Source: Caprimulgus europaeus (taxonomy: Eukaryota > Chordata > Aves > Caprimulgiformes > Caprimulgidae). From it: 64,000 nt of DNA. Shown here one piece after another: positions 10,030 through 22,345 of this stretch; the stretch's first letter is position 1, and the number at the start of each line of letters is the position of its first letter. Below the pieces are notes generated by a model, which did not search any database, had not been told where the DNA came from, and saw only the letters and a list, made by a program, of their open reading frames with translations. A program made the position numbers and the translations under genes. The stretch lies in contig OU015525.1 in assembly GCA_907165065.1 (NCBI GenBank), positions 45,242,037-45,306,036 of the forward strand, read 5' to 3'.

Positions 10030-13000
10030 AAAATTCAAGAGGCAGACTGTTCTCCCAGGACATAATGTTTCAAATTGCAGCCAAGCAGACTTTTTGCACT
10101 TCTTGAGTAGCCAACATTGCTCGTCGTTCAGTTTGATTGCTCTGTGACCCAGCCTGAATCTATCTTGTGCTTTATTGCTTCCAAGATAGAATGACAAACA
10201 TGATAAAAAACAACAGTAAGACAGAGCACTAAGCATGGAAACCTACCGTGATGAGGCATTATTTAATCTAAACAATTTTGAATTATGATAATTTGGTGGC
10301 TCTGTTTCTGATGGTCATCCTGATTAAAAAAGGATGAGGGACAAGCACAAAATTGCACAGACTATGCAGTCCTTGAGAAGTAAAAGTCAGGATATTGAGA
10401 ATGAATGCCTCCTGCCACAGCAGGGATCTTCATGGGATTCCTCTGCACACCATTTCACTTTAGAAAAAATAAATACTTGCTAAGTCAAAGAAAGAATGGC
10501 TTTATACTATGGAGATAAGAGGTCTCATTTAAGTAAGGAGAAGCAGTTTTCAGTTCCTAAGTCAATTAACACATAAAGATTAAGATTTGGTGGTCAAGCA
10601 TCAACAGGACAGACTGGAACACTTCTGAATACCCTCTGTCTTTGTGTTTAGGGAACTTTTTTGGATATGTAAGATCAGTGCATATTTTGTTATGCAGAAG
10701 AAAAGTTGAACCTGGATCTCTTGTAGACTTTCTCAGCCACTAGATAACACAAAGGTCACAGAAACATTTCCAGTGTGGAACCAAGACTTTCACACCATTT
10801 CCTTTTACTACAAGTACCAGATACTGTAACATTTTATTTATGGTGAATGGCATGTTGAATGGGATGAGATAAAATGACATTTTAAGTGTCAGCCAATATA
10901 GTGAAAAAAAAAACCAACTGAAACCCTACTATTTTTATTTAGGTTTAATAAAATAATTTTTAGAGAGTGCTTGCCACCCTGATGGGGGCCAGTAGCTCAC
11001 AGAGGCTGATCTTATCATTTGATACCCAAATTGTCATTTTTTAGGACAAAACTAATTTCAGCAGCTTGCTGTAGCATTACAGGAGGTATAAGAGTACAGA
11101 TGGAAAAAAGCTTTAAGAAAAGCATCTAATAATAGTGTGTTTACAATAACTGTCATTCATTTTCAGTGAGAAATTATTATATTTCAGAAGGGTGAAAAAT
11201 TATTCTAACTTAAAACAAATGTAAAAAGGCAGATCAGATCAGAGAGGCACCCAACAGCATGTATGGAAATTAAGCTGACATGCCTACAAGCCTCAGCTGT
11301 GACTACTTAAGCCCAGAGGAGGTAGGAGGAAGAGCAGGGTGGAGGTGGAGGAGACTGTCCTGGACATTCACAAGGTCTCCATCATAGTCAGGGCAGGTGC
11401 ACTCACTATATGGAAACAACTGTACCACAACTTGGATAAGACAAAACAATGAAAAAAAAAAAAATCACTCAGAAGAATATTGAAGGGAGAAACAAAGACA
11501 CTGAAACCCTACGGTACTGGGATTAAAGTGCCAGAGAAATAAGCTCCCTTTTTGTCTGCATTAATTAAGCCACATATTACTATCACCAGCATGGCTTTAG
11601 ATTCAAGCTTTCAACTGCCATTGATTTATTCTGATCTAGGGAAATCAGCAAAATCTGCTTTTTGCAGCCAGAGACAGAATAATCTCACAACACATTCAGA
11701 AAAGTTCATCAAGGACAGTTGTACAGTTCTGTATTAGTGAGTGATGTTTAATTGTATAATGGTTCTGATGACGGTACATTGTTTTATGTTCTACTCCTGC
11801 TGCCACCATAGCCCAGGGGGAATTTGCATGTGAACATAATATTTCATCTCAGCTTGTTTTTCTGTATAAAGAATGAGGTTTTAATAAATTCACCAAAAAC
11901 TAACGACTAAAATAAACCAACTGCACAATGATCACTGGGGATAAGTACAAATTATGCTTTTGATGGTTCCTGAATACTTGTGAATGTTGAGAGATACAGA
12001 CAACTGCTGTCACTAGTCCTTCATGCCTTGCTTTCGGAAAACCTATTACGCTTCTGTGTCTGAATGCTGTGGATAAACAGCTGTAAATCAGCCTTGTCAA
12101 GATGGCATTTTCCTGGTGGTAAGTGGAACTGAGCTGGAGTCTGTATGGTGAGAATGTACACTGGATGCTCCAAAACTCAGTACAATGTACTGGAGGTGAA
12201 GTGAGGGACAATATTCTAATGTTTGACTTTGTCAGAGCAACAGTGGTTTGGAGGGTTTACAAATTCTGTGACTGTTGCAGACCTCATGGAGCTCACCTGT
12301 AGTTTTCCCATCTCTCTCCTTGATTTTTGCAGTGTGCACTATATTTAGGTCCACCTTTAAAACACATTTAGAAAATTCAGATGATGAAGAAGATGCTATT
12401 TGCATTTTGTACATTTTGTACAGTACAGACCGGAACAAACATGTAGCATGTTTAATCAGGTTTCTGTACCTGCTTCCCATCTGCTTGTATTATCCCCAAT
12501 AATGAAATTTAACCTCAAATGATTAGGGTGCTGCTATTTCTGAGACTATACCCAACACTATGGTTCAGTAGTAGAGCAGGCACAGTCATCTTACACACTC
12601 CTGCTCTATGTTCTAAGATGTGAAGATGGGGTAACCACCAGCAGTGTTTTGTCTAGGGTCTGTCTGCCCAAGACTCTTGGTATTCCCCTGGAATTATTCA
12701 TGCCCAAATCAAGAGTTCTTCTCAAGTTGTCTTTAGTATTTCTTTGATTTTTTTTTTTTTTTTAACAGAAAAGGTATCTTGTGTTAGTATTTATGACTAA
12801 AAGAAGACTATTGTTATCCCAACAGGTCTATTGCTATAGGAGTTCTGCAAAGTAATAAGCAAATAGCCTGCAATCATCTCTTTCCATACCCATCACATCC
12901 TCAAAAGAACTTACATTACCTACACAGTCTCTCTTTTCATTGCTTTGAATTTTAGAAATTGTCAGCAGAAACAGAGAAGCATATAATATATATAAAAGCT

Positions 13001-13869
13001 TCCCAGCTTTCGGGATTCCTGCTTCTAGAGTTTTGTTTTGGGACTTTTGTCATATATTGCATCCCATGTTTGGCCACTTAGCAGATTCAGAGGTGTGCCA
13101 ACAGTAATTTGTAAACGTTACTGTTATTTATTTGTAGCATTAATGTAGGCAAAGAGGAATGATTAAATTTGAAGGAATTTTCTTTGAAATATTACCTTAC
13201 AGCTTTTTCAAATTTATTTACTTATCATTTTCTGAGTTCTTAAGAATAATTTCTTGCTTCTCTGAAGAATGAATCTGGACTAGATTCAATTCTATCCTGT
13301 TTGACAAATAATTGCAATGACGGATACTGATTTTTCTCACTTTGCCCGTTGGTTCAAATGCTCAAGAGAGATTTTTATAAAAGAAATACTTTTCACATGC
13401 ACAGTAGTTTTCCTAAAGTTTTATAGAATTATCAGAAAGACATATCTTTGCAATTTTGAAGACTAAATATTTTTAAAATAGTCTTCTTCCTGTGAAAATT
13501 AAATAATCCATGGAGCAATTAAGTTAATTGACAGTGTTAGTACTCAAAGTGCAATATATGTAGTGGTATTCGAGTACATGGTGGTAAACTGCGACCTCCT
13601 CTATAATCTTTGACCAGAAAACTTAACTAGTTTAAGGAGAAATGCTGCAAGAGAGAATGGCTCTTAGAATAGGAAGGCACCTTTGCCCACTGCACACTGC
13701 CTACTCCACCAGTAAAACCCAACCAGCTGCTAAAGGTTTCACCAAAAAACCCTTTTGTACTGAGAGAAGAATTCACAACGGGAGGCCAGGAGATGAACCT
13801 GTGTCTATGTCTGCATTAAAGACAGCAGAAGCAAACAATGCATTGTTTGAGATAAATGTAGCTGCCTCT

Positions 13870-13950
13870 TCACAGAATCACAGAATCACAGAATATTAGG
13901 GATTGGAAGGGACCTCGAAAGATCATCTAGTCCAATCCTCTTAAATGATA
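13870..13950 (-). mobile_element. CR1 LINE 3' tail fragment
   Basis: The plus strand shows TCACAGAATC repeated, then ATTGGAAGGGACCTCGAAAG and ATCATCTAGTCCAATCC. This is the reverse complement of a CR1 3' end. Only the terminal 80 or so bases are recognisable; homology fades after 13950. Confidence 0.85.
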
Positions 13951-16449
13951 TCCTGTCACTGCCTATGCTAATGGACACCTTCAGGTAAAAAAAGATGGTG
14001 TTAATAAAACCTCTGCTCTGCTTTCCTTGGAACAGCCACTCTGGCACTTCAAGCAGCATTCTGCTTCCATCCTCATATACCTTCAGTCTGTAGCTGAGAG
14101 CAGCTTCCTGCAATTTATTAAATTAGCTCTTTAAAATAGACTCTTTCCAAGCAATTTTTTCCTAGTAAGTCTGAGCCAGTGTTCCAGGGCAGGGCAGGAG
14201 AGCACAGGTGAAAGAAGACAAGGATGGTTTGAGTGACAGGAGGTGCTATGCACTGGGAGTGGAGCAGAACTGCCTTTGAGCTTTTTCTTTTTATATTCTC
14301 CCCTAAATGAAACAGCTCAGATGCAGCAGAAAGGTTTTTTCCCCATGTCCTTTTTTTTTCTCCTGAACTTACTATTGGGTGGTGCATAATGGCAATTTCT
14401 GTAGGAAAAAAAAAAAAGAGTAGCTGTAGCTGACATGAGCCGGAGGTTTGATATTAACCATTTCAGGGCAGTGCTTGGTTCAGTAGCTCTAGGCTTAGAA
14501 GCTCTGCCTCGGACAGCCGTTGCTTGAAATCATATCAGGTGAATGACTGACTTTTTTTCCCACTAATAAGAGAAAGTCTTCTGGGAGAGAAGCAGTCTAA
14601 CAGAAACAATCAGAAGAAAACTGTACTTGAGAGTGAAAAGACACACGCAACCCAGCCCATTCCAGAGCAACAAGCACAGAATAGAATTCTTAGGACAACA
14701 TTCTTTGTTTAAGTCTCTCTCTCCTGTTTTTTGGTTGTTTGGGTTTGTTGTTGTTTTTTTTCTCCCCAGAATAAGTTGGTACAATATAAGTCTTGATATA
14801 AGACCAGCAAACCACTTCTCCTAGGTTATCAACAGCAACCAGAGGGTAAGCACTGTCCAGGAGCGACTTTGCACAAGCTGGCAAACTGAAAAGCATGTGT
14901 ATTGGTTCTCTATGAAGAAGCAATAATTCCCCAAAAGCAGATTGCATCTGATAAATAAGAACAAAGTTAAGATTAACAACCAATATTTCAGCAAGCCAGC
15001 CACTCCCAACAATGAGGTTATTGCACCCTTAGTTTTTTTAATTTGCTTTGTATACAGTTATCAAAGCAATTACTGTTATGTCTTTGCTATCACTGTCAAC
15101 TTAATGAGATACTTTTGTCACCTCAGACTATTTTATTGTTACCACGAAAATGAAGTGAAAATTTAATCCTCTTAAACATTAAATTTAAAAATTTTAAATA
15201 AATAACTGAATGCAACACAATAGTGTCTTTCAAGACATCTCCTCCTGAATGGGAGAAGCCAGCTGCTGGGCAGCTACTAAACCCCTCACGGGTTTTGTGT
15301 CTGGCAGCCTGCTTATAATATGATACTAATCCTTCAACTCATACTTCAGCTAACACATATTAAAAACATGAGGAATGTGCTGCAGAAGTGATGAACAACC
15401 AGTTCTGCAGCTAATAACCCAATAAATACTCTCCAAAGTCTCTTCCATCACAACTTGGCCTCTCCAGTACGTTTGGACAGCACAAGCTAAACATTTCTGT
15501 AATGCAGATAGATTTAGCCTGAAAACTAGGAAACCCTTCTCATGTGGTTAATCTCTATCTGCAGTGAACATTTCTTAACATGCTCACCCCTGTGCGACAC
15601 ACAAGCATAACCGGGCTGTCATTCTAGTTTAGATACAGAGACTAAAAATACTTGTTTTCTCTGCCTTAGTTCTCTTCCTATTGCTACTACTGACAAGAGT
15701 TCCCCTGGTTAGGATTTTTGCTTTTACTTCGTGTTGAAAGGTCCAGTAAAAAGCATAAACTAAAACCCACCATTCTAAGCATTTGCATACTATTTTGGAT
15801 GGAGAAGAAAGGATATGCTCCATTACAGATTTTATGTATTTCCCCTTTTAAGTTCACAGCATATGACTGTGCTAATAGAAACTGCAGCTGTAAAGGAAGA
15901 AAGACCAAACCCCAGAATAAACATTTAAAAAGTCACTAATCAAGTGCAAAACTTCTCGCCTAGATGGAGGAAGACAGATATGCAGAGGTTACAAGCAGGT
16001 TCACACTCTTAGAAGAGATGTCTCTAGCTGGCCTTCTGGAACAAAGCGGGCTGACTGACATTGCACTTACTTTACTACACCTGAAACAGACAAGGACTAG
16101 AACTACCGTTTCTTCTCATGGAGTTGCTATAAAAGCATTTGACTTGCAGGATCTCACTGAAAACACCGAATATTATTTTATGAAAAAACTGCAGAATGTA
16201 GTTAACTTACTAATTAAACCTGTGGCCTGCATTACGACCCACCCTTCCATGACTTAATCAGTGGCATGTTTGAAACAAGGTCCTCATATAAAGAGGTTAA
16301 TATTTAAAATCTGCCCAGGCCCTCTGATTAGTGTCTTTTACAATGCTGGATCAAACAGTCCCCAATTGTGACTGATCTGAAGCACAGACTGTGGAGTGCA
16401 GGGGAAAGCTAGTATCAATGGGATACAAAAGAAGCACTGACATACTTAC
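13951..16449. other. Non-coding, inferred DTNA intron next to the second coding exon; nothing recognised
   Basis: It contains T/G-rich tracts (14725-14765), A runs and several short open frames on both strands (for example 15964-16257, 97 codons, plus strand). None shows a known domain, and the plus-strand frames are antisense to DTNA. The segment immediately left of 16448 is the 5' end of the intron following that exon. Confidence 0.6.
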
Positions 16450-16530
16450 AGTTGCATTTCTTCTGAACAAATCTAAGCTTGCATGCTGTTCGGTAGGTGG
16501 ACAAACGAATGCGATCCAGATCCTGAGCCC
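16450..16530 (-). CDS. DTNA: DTNA second coding exon (start of EF-hand region)
   Basis: This 81-bp exon continues the frame of the exon at 22346-22413. The Arg codon is completed (C + GG) and the protein reads [18 protein letters not shown] then LRFVQKKCN plus one base of the next codon. This is the conserved opening helix of the dystrophin/dystrobrevin EF-hand-like region (EF-hand_2 type), which together with the ZZ zinc finger forms the dystrophin-homologous part of the protein. 'AQDLD' rather than 'AQNFD' fits the alpha paralogue. The acceptor is CTTCCACTAG (AG at 16532-16531) and the donor GTAAGT (GT at 16449-16448). Both ends are phase 1, so the exon is symmetrical and its skipping would keep the frame. 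The following exon, expected to begin with the rest of a Leu codon and encode HLVDIWN, was not found to the left and probably lies beyond the window. Confidence is high because the splice phase, length and protein sequence all agree. Confidence 0.96.
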
Positions 16531-19500
16531 CTAGTGGAAGATAATAACAGCGACATTTGTATGGAATATGGCCTGTGTGTGTCTTTGCTAGCAGGGAAGC
16601 CAAAGAACAAAGAGGACACATGAGCTGACTGTTTAATAAAAGGCTCTCTCCTTTGCAAGGAGAGTAGAGAGAGGTGAGGAGAAAGAAGGTGAATGGCAGA
16701 AGCTACAGTGTCAAAAGACTTTTATAAGGGAAGGCAAGGAATAGTCAGCCCACTGTGTCTGTCACTTTGAAGAACAATCTGGACAAGCTGCAGGCTAAAA
16801 GACATACTGGCCAGCCTCCAACAGCAGGGAAAACCTCCATCTAATTTTAATATTTAACAACAAAGCTCGTAACAAATATCTTCGGCTGACATGCCAGATT
16901 AGGACAATGTATTGCCATCAAACCAAATTAGAAACAGTACCATGCTGTAATGAAAAGTCTGATAGCAAGCTACAGGAGGGGGCAAAATAATGCTAAAGGG
17001 TGCGAGGCCTTTCTCCATTTTGTGGAAGTATATTCTCTGCAACCAAGACCTCCAAGGGTCACCTCTCTGCTTCACACATGGCTTGGCCGTGGCTGCTACA
17101 ACTTAAAGATCTGGCAACACTTCCAAAGCTCTTGTCCAGGAGAGGGGTATAAACTGATGGGTTGCTACTTCACATGCAAGCGCAGCACTGAGGGACCAGG
17201 ACGGGGCAGAACCTGGCACAGTGTCTTTAGTCCTCCTGCTGCTCGGCACCACTCACAGCACCTCCCAAAAACCTCAGAAAGTAGATGAGGAGATTGTGAT
17301 TTAAATCTTTCTCCTTCCTGGCTGGTATGTCTTACATAAAGAAGTGCTGTCCCACGGCTACAACAGGGCCTATGAAATACAACAGTGCTTATTGTTGTAC
17401 CACACATTTCACGGAAACGCATTCAGTCACATTTCTGCGTGTTTGCTTTTTCACTGTGGCTGGGCCTGTAACAGGAGTGTAACGTGTTCCATCCAGCTGA
17501 GAGAGGTACTGAGTTACAAAACCAGAGTTCCCTAAGGAACTGTCTGCATGAAACACACCCAAACAAGGCACCATCAAACTGTAGGAGAAGTGGAGTGGAA
17601 CACGACCCAGCTCTGACCTTTCACACATGCTTGCTGAATGCTTTCTTCACGATTCACCTTGACAGTACTAGATTGGCCGCTCAGCTGCACTGCTGTACAC
17701 ATGGCCATGTCGGCATCGCTCACCCACACTTGCTTAAAAAATCTGCCATCCTTTGCACCCAAATTTTTCAAATGTGCTCTAACTTGCAAGATGGAAATGG
17801 GGATGATACTCTCCCCTCTCCCCAGACTCTGCTCTTTTCTTGACCGCATTCTCCCACACTATCTTCCCAGGGCTCCCAGCTACTCTCTTTTGCCAGTTGG
17901 CTCTCTTAACACCATCTGTTACTCGGAGAAGCTGCTCTTAACTACTTAACATCAGGTCTGGAAAGTTGGATTTTTTTTTTAATTGCATGTTTTATTGTTA
18001 AATTAAACAGTTTTTGGAAAATTCCTTTAGTGGTAAAGGGGAGGATAATGCTTGCAACAATAAGTCTTTCCCTTGTTAAATGGACCAATAAGTACAATGA
18101 ATTTCACTTCTTCCCTCTTAACTTTAGTGAAAGCTACTAATAAAAGCTTCCAGTGTTCCTTTATAAAATTTCAGCCTTTTAAGAAGATGTAAAGATTCAA
18201 AGCAAAGTGAGAATCTGGCTCATTGAGCTTGCCAGGTTGCAGTATTAACCCTAAATAAACAGATTTGTAGGCAATAATGTTGCTTTTTTTCTTTATTATT
18301 TACACACATAGTGCATGGTGTGATTTTGATATTACTGTGTGATTAGGTGTTTTTGATGATAAACCCCTGGAACAGACAATTTAATTTTATCATGATTCAC
18401 ATTTTGCCGCACTCAGAGATCTATTTGTCAAATAACTTTTGTAGAAAAGTGACTCTGTTTACATGGAGAATCTGGAAAATCAAGTGGAAAGATGTGTGGG
18501 ACTGAACACGGCAAATGAGACTGTGAATTTGTACCTTGCCTACAGGATTGCCAGTGGCCTCTCCTCCCTTTTGCCCCCTGGCAGTGTTTCACTCTCTTTC
18601 CCTTGCATATGCTCATCTCATCTAATGCTGCTGGCCATTTGCAAAAATAATAAAGGGATACATTGCAAGCTTTGGCTGCTGTTTTCTTGCGGGATAATAT
18701 GTGCTGTCGGCACAACAGTCATGTACATTGTGAACTCTCTTCATCAGTCTGGATATACCTAAGCATGTCAGGTAAGACTAAGGGTAGCCCAGTGATCTGA
18801 TATCCAATGGTGCATTTTGAGATATAAGGCACAATCTGAGCTTTAACCACAGGAGTCTACAGAAGATGATACTGATTATTATATTAATTCACAGAAGTTT
18901 GTAATCTGGAAGTAAAAAAATGCCTCTTCTGAAGAAAAGGACAAAAAAAAGTCAAACTAAACTTCTTTAAATACAGGGAAAATCACATCGTAGCCCAAAT
19001 CTAAAGTAAGAGTTAAATCCATCTATTCCTTATTGAGATCAAATTTCCTACCTAAAAAATCAGGAAAACTTGGATTTTTTTTTTTTTTCTGTCCTGTGTA
19101 TTTTGGAACATGACCCACTTTCTAAAAGTATTGTGGGGTTTTAATCACAGACTTACAGATATGACTGCAAGAACCTAAAACACTGTCTTCTGTACTATGA
19201 ATTTTCTTCCTCTTAACATCAGGAGGTTGTGGAGTTTAACTTTTTAGCAGAAGCTTATGTTTATTATAATGTTAAGAAGCTTTGCATGGCCCACAGTATG
19301 TAGGGCATGTGGCACACAGGGTTTTTGTTGAACATGGATCATGTGGGCTTGCACACAGCTGAGGGAACCCGAATGCAATGCCAGGTTGAGCTTCTGTTTT
19401 GTTTGCCATTACACACACAGGAATCCAAGGGACTCTCAAAATGCAAAATTCAGTGTTTGATGAATATGGACATTTCTTTGCCTAAAACAGACTTAGTTTT

Positions 19501-19967
19501 TCAAAAAGACTTAATATTTTCTGCTCCTTCTACCTAGTTGCATGTGTAGTAGTAGGAGGAAGGGAGGTAGGCAAATAGAAAAGGGAATCACACATGAGAT
19601 AAACCAGACTCAATTAAACATGTCAAAATATTAAAATGTGAAAGAAAAAATAGCAGACAATAACTATTTGTGTACAGTATGGGAAAATAGTCCCTTCTCC
19701 GCCTCCAACTGCTGATCGTAAATTTTTCCCAACACCTTCTTAACTCCAACAGCAAAACAGCCTTCAAAACTGTTGGAACAAATCATAAATCCTCACAGGA
19801 AAGTCTTAAGCAATTATCTTCCATTTTAGGAATATTTCAAACTAACTGAAGTTAATGGAAGTTGTGCTATTGACTTTATCTGATACAAGCTCAAGTCCTC
19901 AAGTCCTCTCTGTATTTCTAATTAGAAGTATAGTATGTTCTGATAGTGGACAAATGCATAATTATTT

Positions 19968-20035
19968 TTTCTTGGGTTTTGGGGTGGTTTTGTTTTTGGG
20001 TTTTTTGTTTTGTTTTGTTTTGTTTTGGGTTTTTG
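19968..20035. repeat. T/G-rich simple tract including (TTTTG)n
   Basis: TTTTG units (about four) with flanking GGGTTTT and GTTTTTGGG blocks are seen directly. On the DTNA (minus) strand it reads as CAAAA repeats. It lies about 560 bp from the CR1 3' end. Confidence 0.85.
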
Positions 20036-20595
20036 CTTCTGGCCAAAGAACCACCCCTGTCCATTGATCCAAGATGTTGTACACAAGGGACAAGAGAAAT
20101 ATTAATCTGAGTTACAATAGTAAGCCTTGTGTGATCTTGAAATAAATATAGGGCGCAACAGAGCTAGTGGACACAGTGAAATGGGCCAAGACCATTCTCA
20201 GCAGGCCATGTGAATGAGAAGTCCTTAATTTGGAGAGGTCAGGAGCATAGATGTAGGGAATTCGGTCACCCATGGAGAACAGCCTGAAGCACGTTTAATT
20301 CACCAGCACAAACCTGGCCTTTCAGTGTGCACAGCTGCTCAAGTCCCAGTAATACTCATCTTAGTCTCCCCCAGAAGATGTGGCAGATGTTATGTAATCT
20401 TTTACTATGTTGCAGGGGACAAATAATAGGAAGCTTCATAATTACAGACCGAATTTACGAGTAAATCTAGTAGCAGAATGACAGTCTCAAACTTCATACA
20501 AAATAGAATTTTCTTGCAAAATGGTGGATTTTTTGTAAGAGAAATTAGAGATGACTTTAAAGAGAACTGCAGGAACATAGTTAGTATAGTACATG

Positions 20596-21370
20596 GAATC
20601 AGAGAATCGTGGAAGGGTTTGGGTTGGAAGGGACCTTTAAAGAACATCTAGTCACAGTAAGCAGGGTCATCTTCAACTAGATCAGGTTGCTCAGAGCCCC
20701 ATCCAACCTGACCTTGAATGTTTCCAGGGATGGGGCTTCTACCAACTCTCTGGGCAACCTGTTCCAGTGTTTCATCACCATCATCACAAAAAAATTTCTT
20801 CCTTATATCTAGTCTAAATTTACCCTCTTTTAGTTAAAACCATTACCTCTTGTCCTATTGCTACAGGCCCTGCTAAAAAGTTTGTCCCCAGCTTTCTTGT
20901 AGGCTCCCTTTAAGTATTGAAAGGCCATGATAAGGTCTCCTTGGACCCTTCTCTTCTCCAGGCTGAACAACCCCAACTCTCTCAGCCTGTCCTCATAGGA
21001 GAGGTGTTCCAGCCCTCTGATAATTTTGGCGGCTCTACTCAGGACCTGCTCCAAGAGGTCCATGTCTCTCTTGTGCTGAGGATTCCAGAACTGGATGCAG
21101 TACTCCAGGTGGGATCTCACAAGAGCAGAGAAGAGGGACAGAATCACCTCCTTCGACCTGCTGGCCATCCTTCTCTTGATGCAGCCCAGGATGTTGTTGG
21201 CCTTCTGGGCTGTGAGCGCACATTGCTGGCTCATGTCAAGCTTTTCACCCACCAGCACCCCCAAGTCCTTTTACGCAGCGCTCCTCTCAATGTCTTAATC
21301 CCCCAGCCTGTGTTGGTACCAGAGATTGCCCTGACCCTGGTGCAGGACCTTGCACTTGTGTCACATCTCT
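20596..21370 (-). mobile_element. CR1 LINE 3' fragment (C-terminal ORF2 plus 3' end)
   Basis: The 3' end is at 20596 (on the plus strand AATCAGAGAATCGTGG, then GGGTTGGAAGGGACC). Reading on the minus strand, an open frame of 144 codons (21264-20830) encodes [19 protein letters not shown], then [39 protein letters not shown] and [19 protein letters not shown]. This is the CR1 ORF2 C-terminal domain. Upstream traces (KCKVLHQG, WYQHRLG) extend it to about 21370. The 5' part of the element is missing, as is usual for CR1 insertions. The last about 60 codons are interrupted by stops. It lies inside a DTNA intron in the sense orientation. Confidence 0.93.
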
Positions 21371-21455
21371 GACACACTATTCTGCAAGGAACACAAACAT
21401 TCACTAGAAAGTATAAAAAAATGTGCTGAACTTAGGTATGTAGTATATGAGTTCT

Positions 21456-22030
21456 TGTACTGTGGCTGGGATGGAGTTAACTTTATAGCAGCCTGCATGG
21501 TGCTGTGTTTCAGATTTGTCACTAAAAAGTGTTGATAACACACCAATGCGTCAGCTATTGCTGAACAGTGCTTGCAAAGCATCCAGGCCTTTCTGTTTCC
21601 TACCGTCCCCTCCCAGAGTTGGCTGTGGATGGGCAAGGGGTTGGGAGGGGACAAAGCCAGGACAGATGATCCCAACTAGCCAAAAAGATAGTGCATACCA
21701 TATAGCATCATGCTCAGCAACACAACTGGGGAAGGGAAAGAAGCGGGTGGGGAGTTTTGTCTTCCAAGGCAGACATCGCTTCGAGACAGGCTGGGCATTG
21801 GTCTGCTTTTGGGAGGTGGTGAGTTACCTTTGCATCACTTGCTGTTGTTTTTTGTTGTAATTTTTTTTCTCCTCTTTCCATCCCCTCTTTTAATCAACTG
21901 TCTTTATCTTAAGCCATGAGTTTTCTTGCCTTTGGTGTCCCTATATTCTCTCCCATCTAATTTGGGTCTGGTTGAGGATTAAGCAAGTGGTTGTGTGGGT
22001 GCTTAGCAGCTGTCTGGGGTTAACCAGATA
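21456..22030 (+). mobile_element. Avian endogenous retrovirus solo LTR (decayed)
   Basis: It begins TGTACTGTGGCTGGGATGG and shows, in order, segments I recognise from a widespread avian LTR: GTTGATAACACA, CTGAACAGTGCTTG, TTGGGAGGGGACAAAGCCAG, a CATACCATATAGCATCATG stretch, AACTGTCTTTATCTTAAGCC, GTTTTCTTGCC and the terminal TGGGGTTAACCA. The end is placed at about 22030. No clear target duplication remains and no internal retroviral sequence adjoins it, so it is an old solo LTR, visibly more diverged than the one at 7478-8629. The family is probably ERVL-like, by inference. It is antisense to DTNA and ends about 315 bp from the splice donor of the first coding exon. Confidence 0.8.
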
Positions 22031-22345
22031 CTATAGATACCCCCCCTAAAAGATGTAGACTTTTTGAGACCTTTATCCCTCTTAAGTGCTATCTGTGTAT
22101 TGCAGCATTTTTGTCTCAATAAGCTATTGATTAAAATAATACAATCATAAATCTGATATAGAAAATGCCTCTACCCTGCTATTTGGTCAAATCAGCCCAC
22201 TTTCCTTTAGCTTTGGTCTCACAACATTAAACCATCTGTGAAATGGAGGTATCAGTTACTTGAGCTGGAAAGCTTGCAAGCTCACTGACACTGCATTGCA
22301 ACTGGCTTGGTCTATCACAGCAAAACATTTCTAGGAAGTACTTAC

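Larger units (their letters stand above)
8635..13869. other. Non-coding, inferred DTNA intron; simple repeats only
   Basis: It holds the (AAT)n microsatellite at 9836-9877 and the perfect hairpin at 9993-10029. Otherwise it is A+T-rich sequence with poly-A and poly-T runs (for example near 11452 and 12750). No splice-bounded coding frame or repeat family is recognised. Confidence 0.6.
16531..22345 (-). other. DTNA: DTNA intron between first and second coding exons
   Basis: This is a 5,815-bp GT-AG intron in phase 1, defined by the two recognised exons. From its 5' end (right) it holds a decayed solo LTR (21456-22030, antisense to the gene), a CR1 3' fragment (20596-21370, sense to the gene), a T/G-rich simple tract near 19968-20035, and otherwise unassigned sequence from 16531 to about 19960. 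Short open frames on both strands in that part (for example 17484-17843 and 18463-18762) show no recognisable protein motif or paired splice sites, and I regard them as chance. Confidence 0.93.

Noticed and set aside
15964-16257. 97-codon plus-strand frame close to the second DTNA coding exon
   Set aside because: It is antisense to the gene, lies in the intron, and matches no family I know.
20917-21372. 151-codon plus-strand frame
   Set aside because: It is antisense to the CR1 ORF2 C-terminus, whose protein signature on the minus strand is clear.
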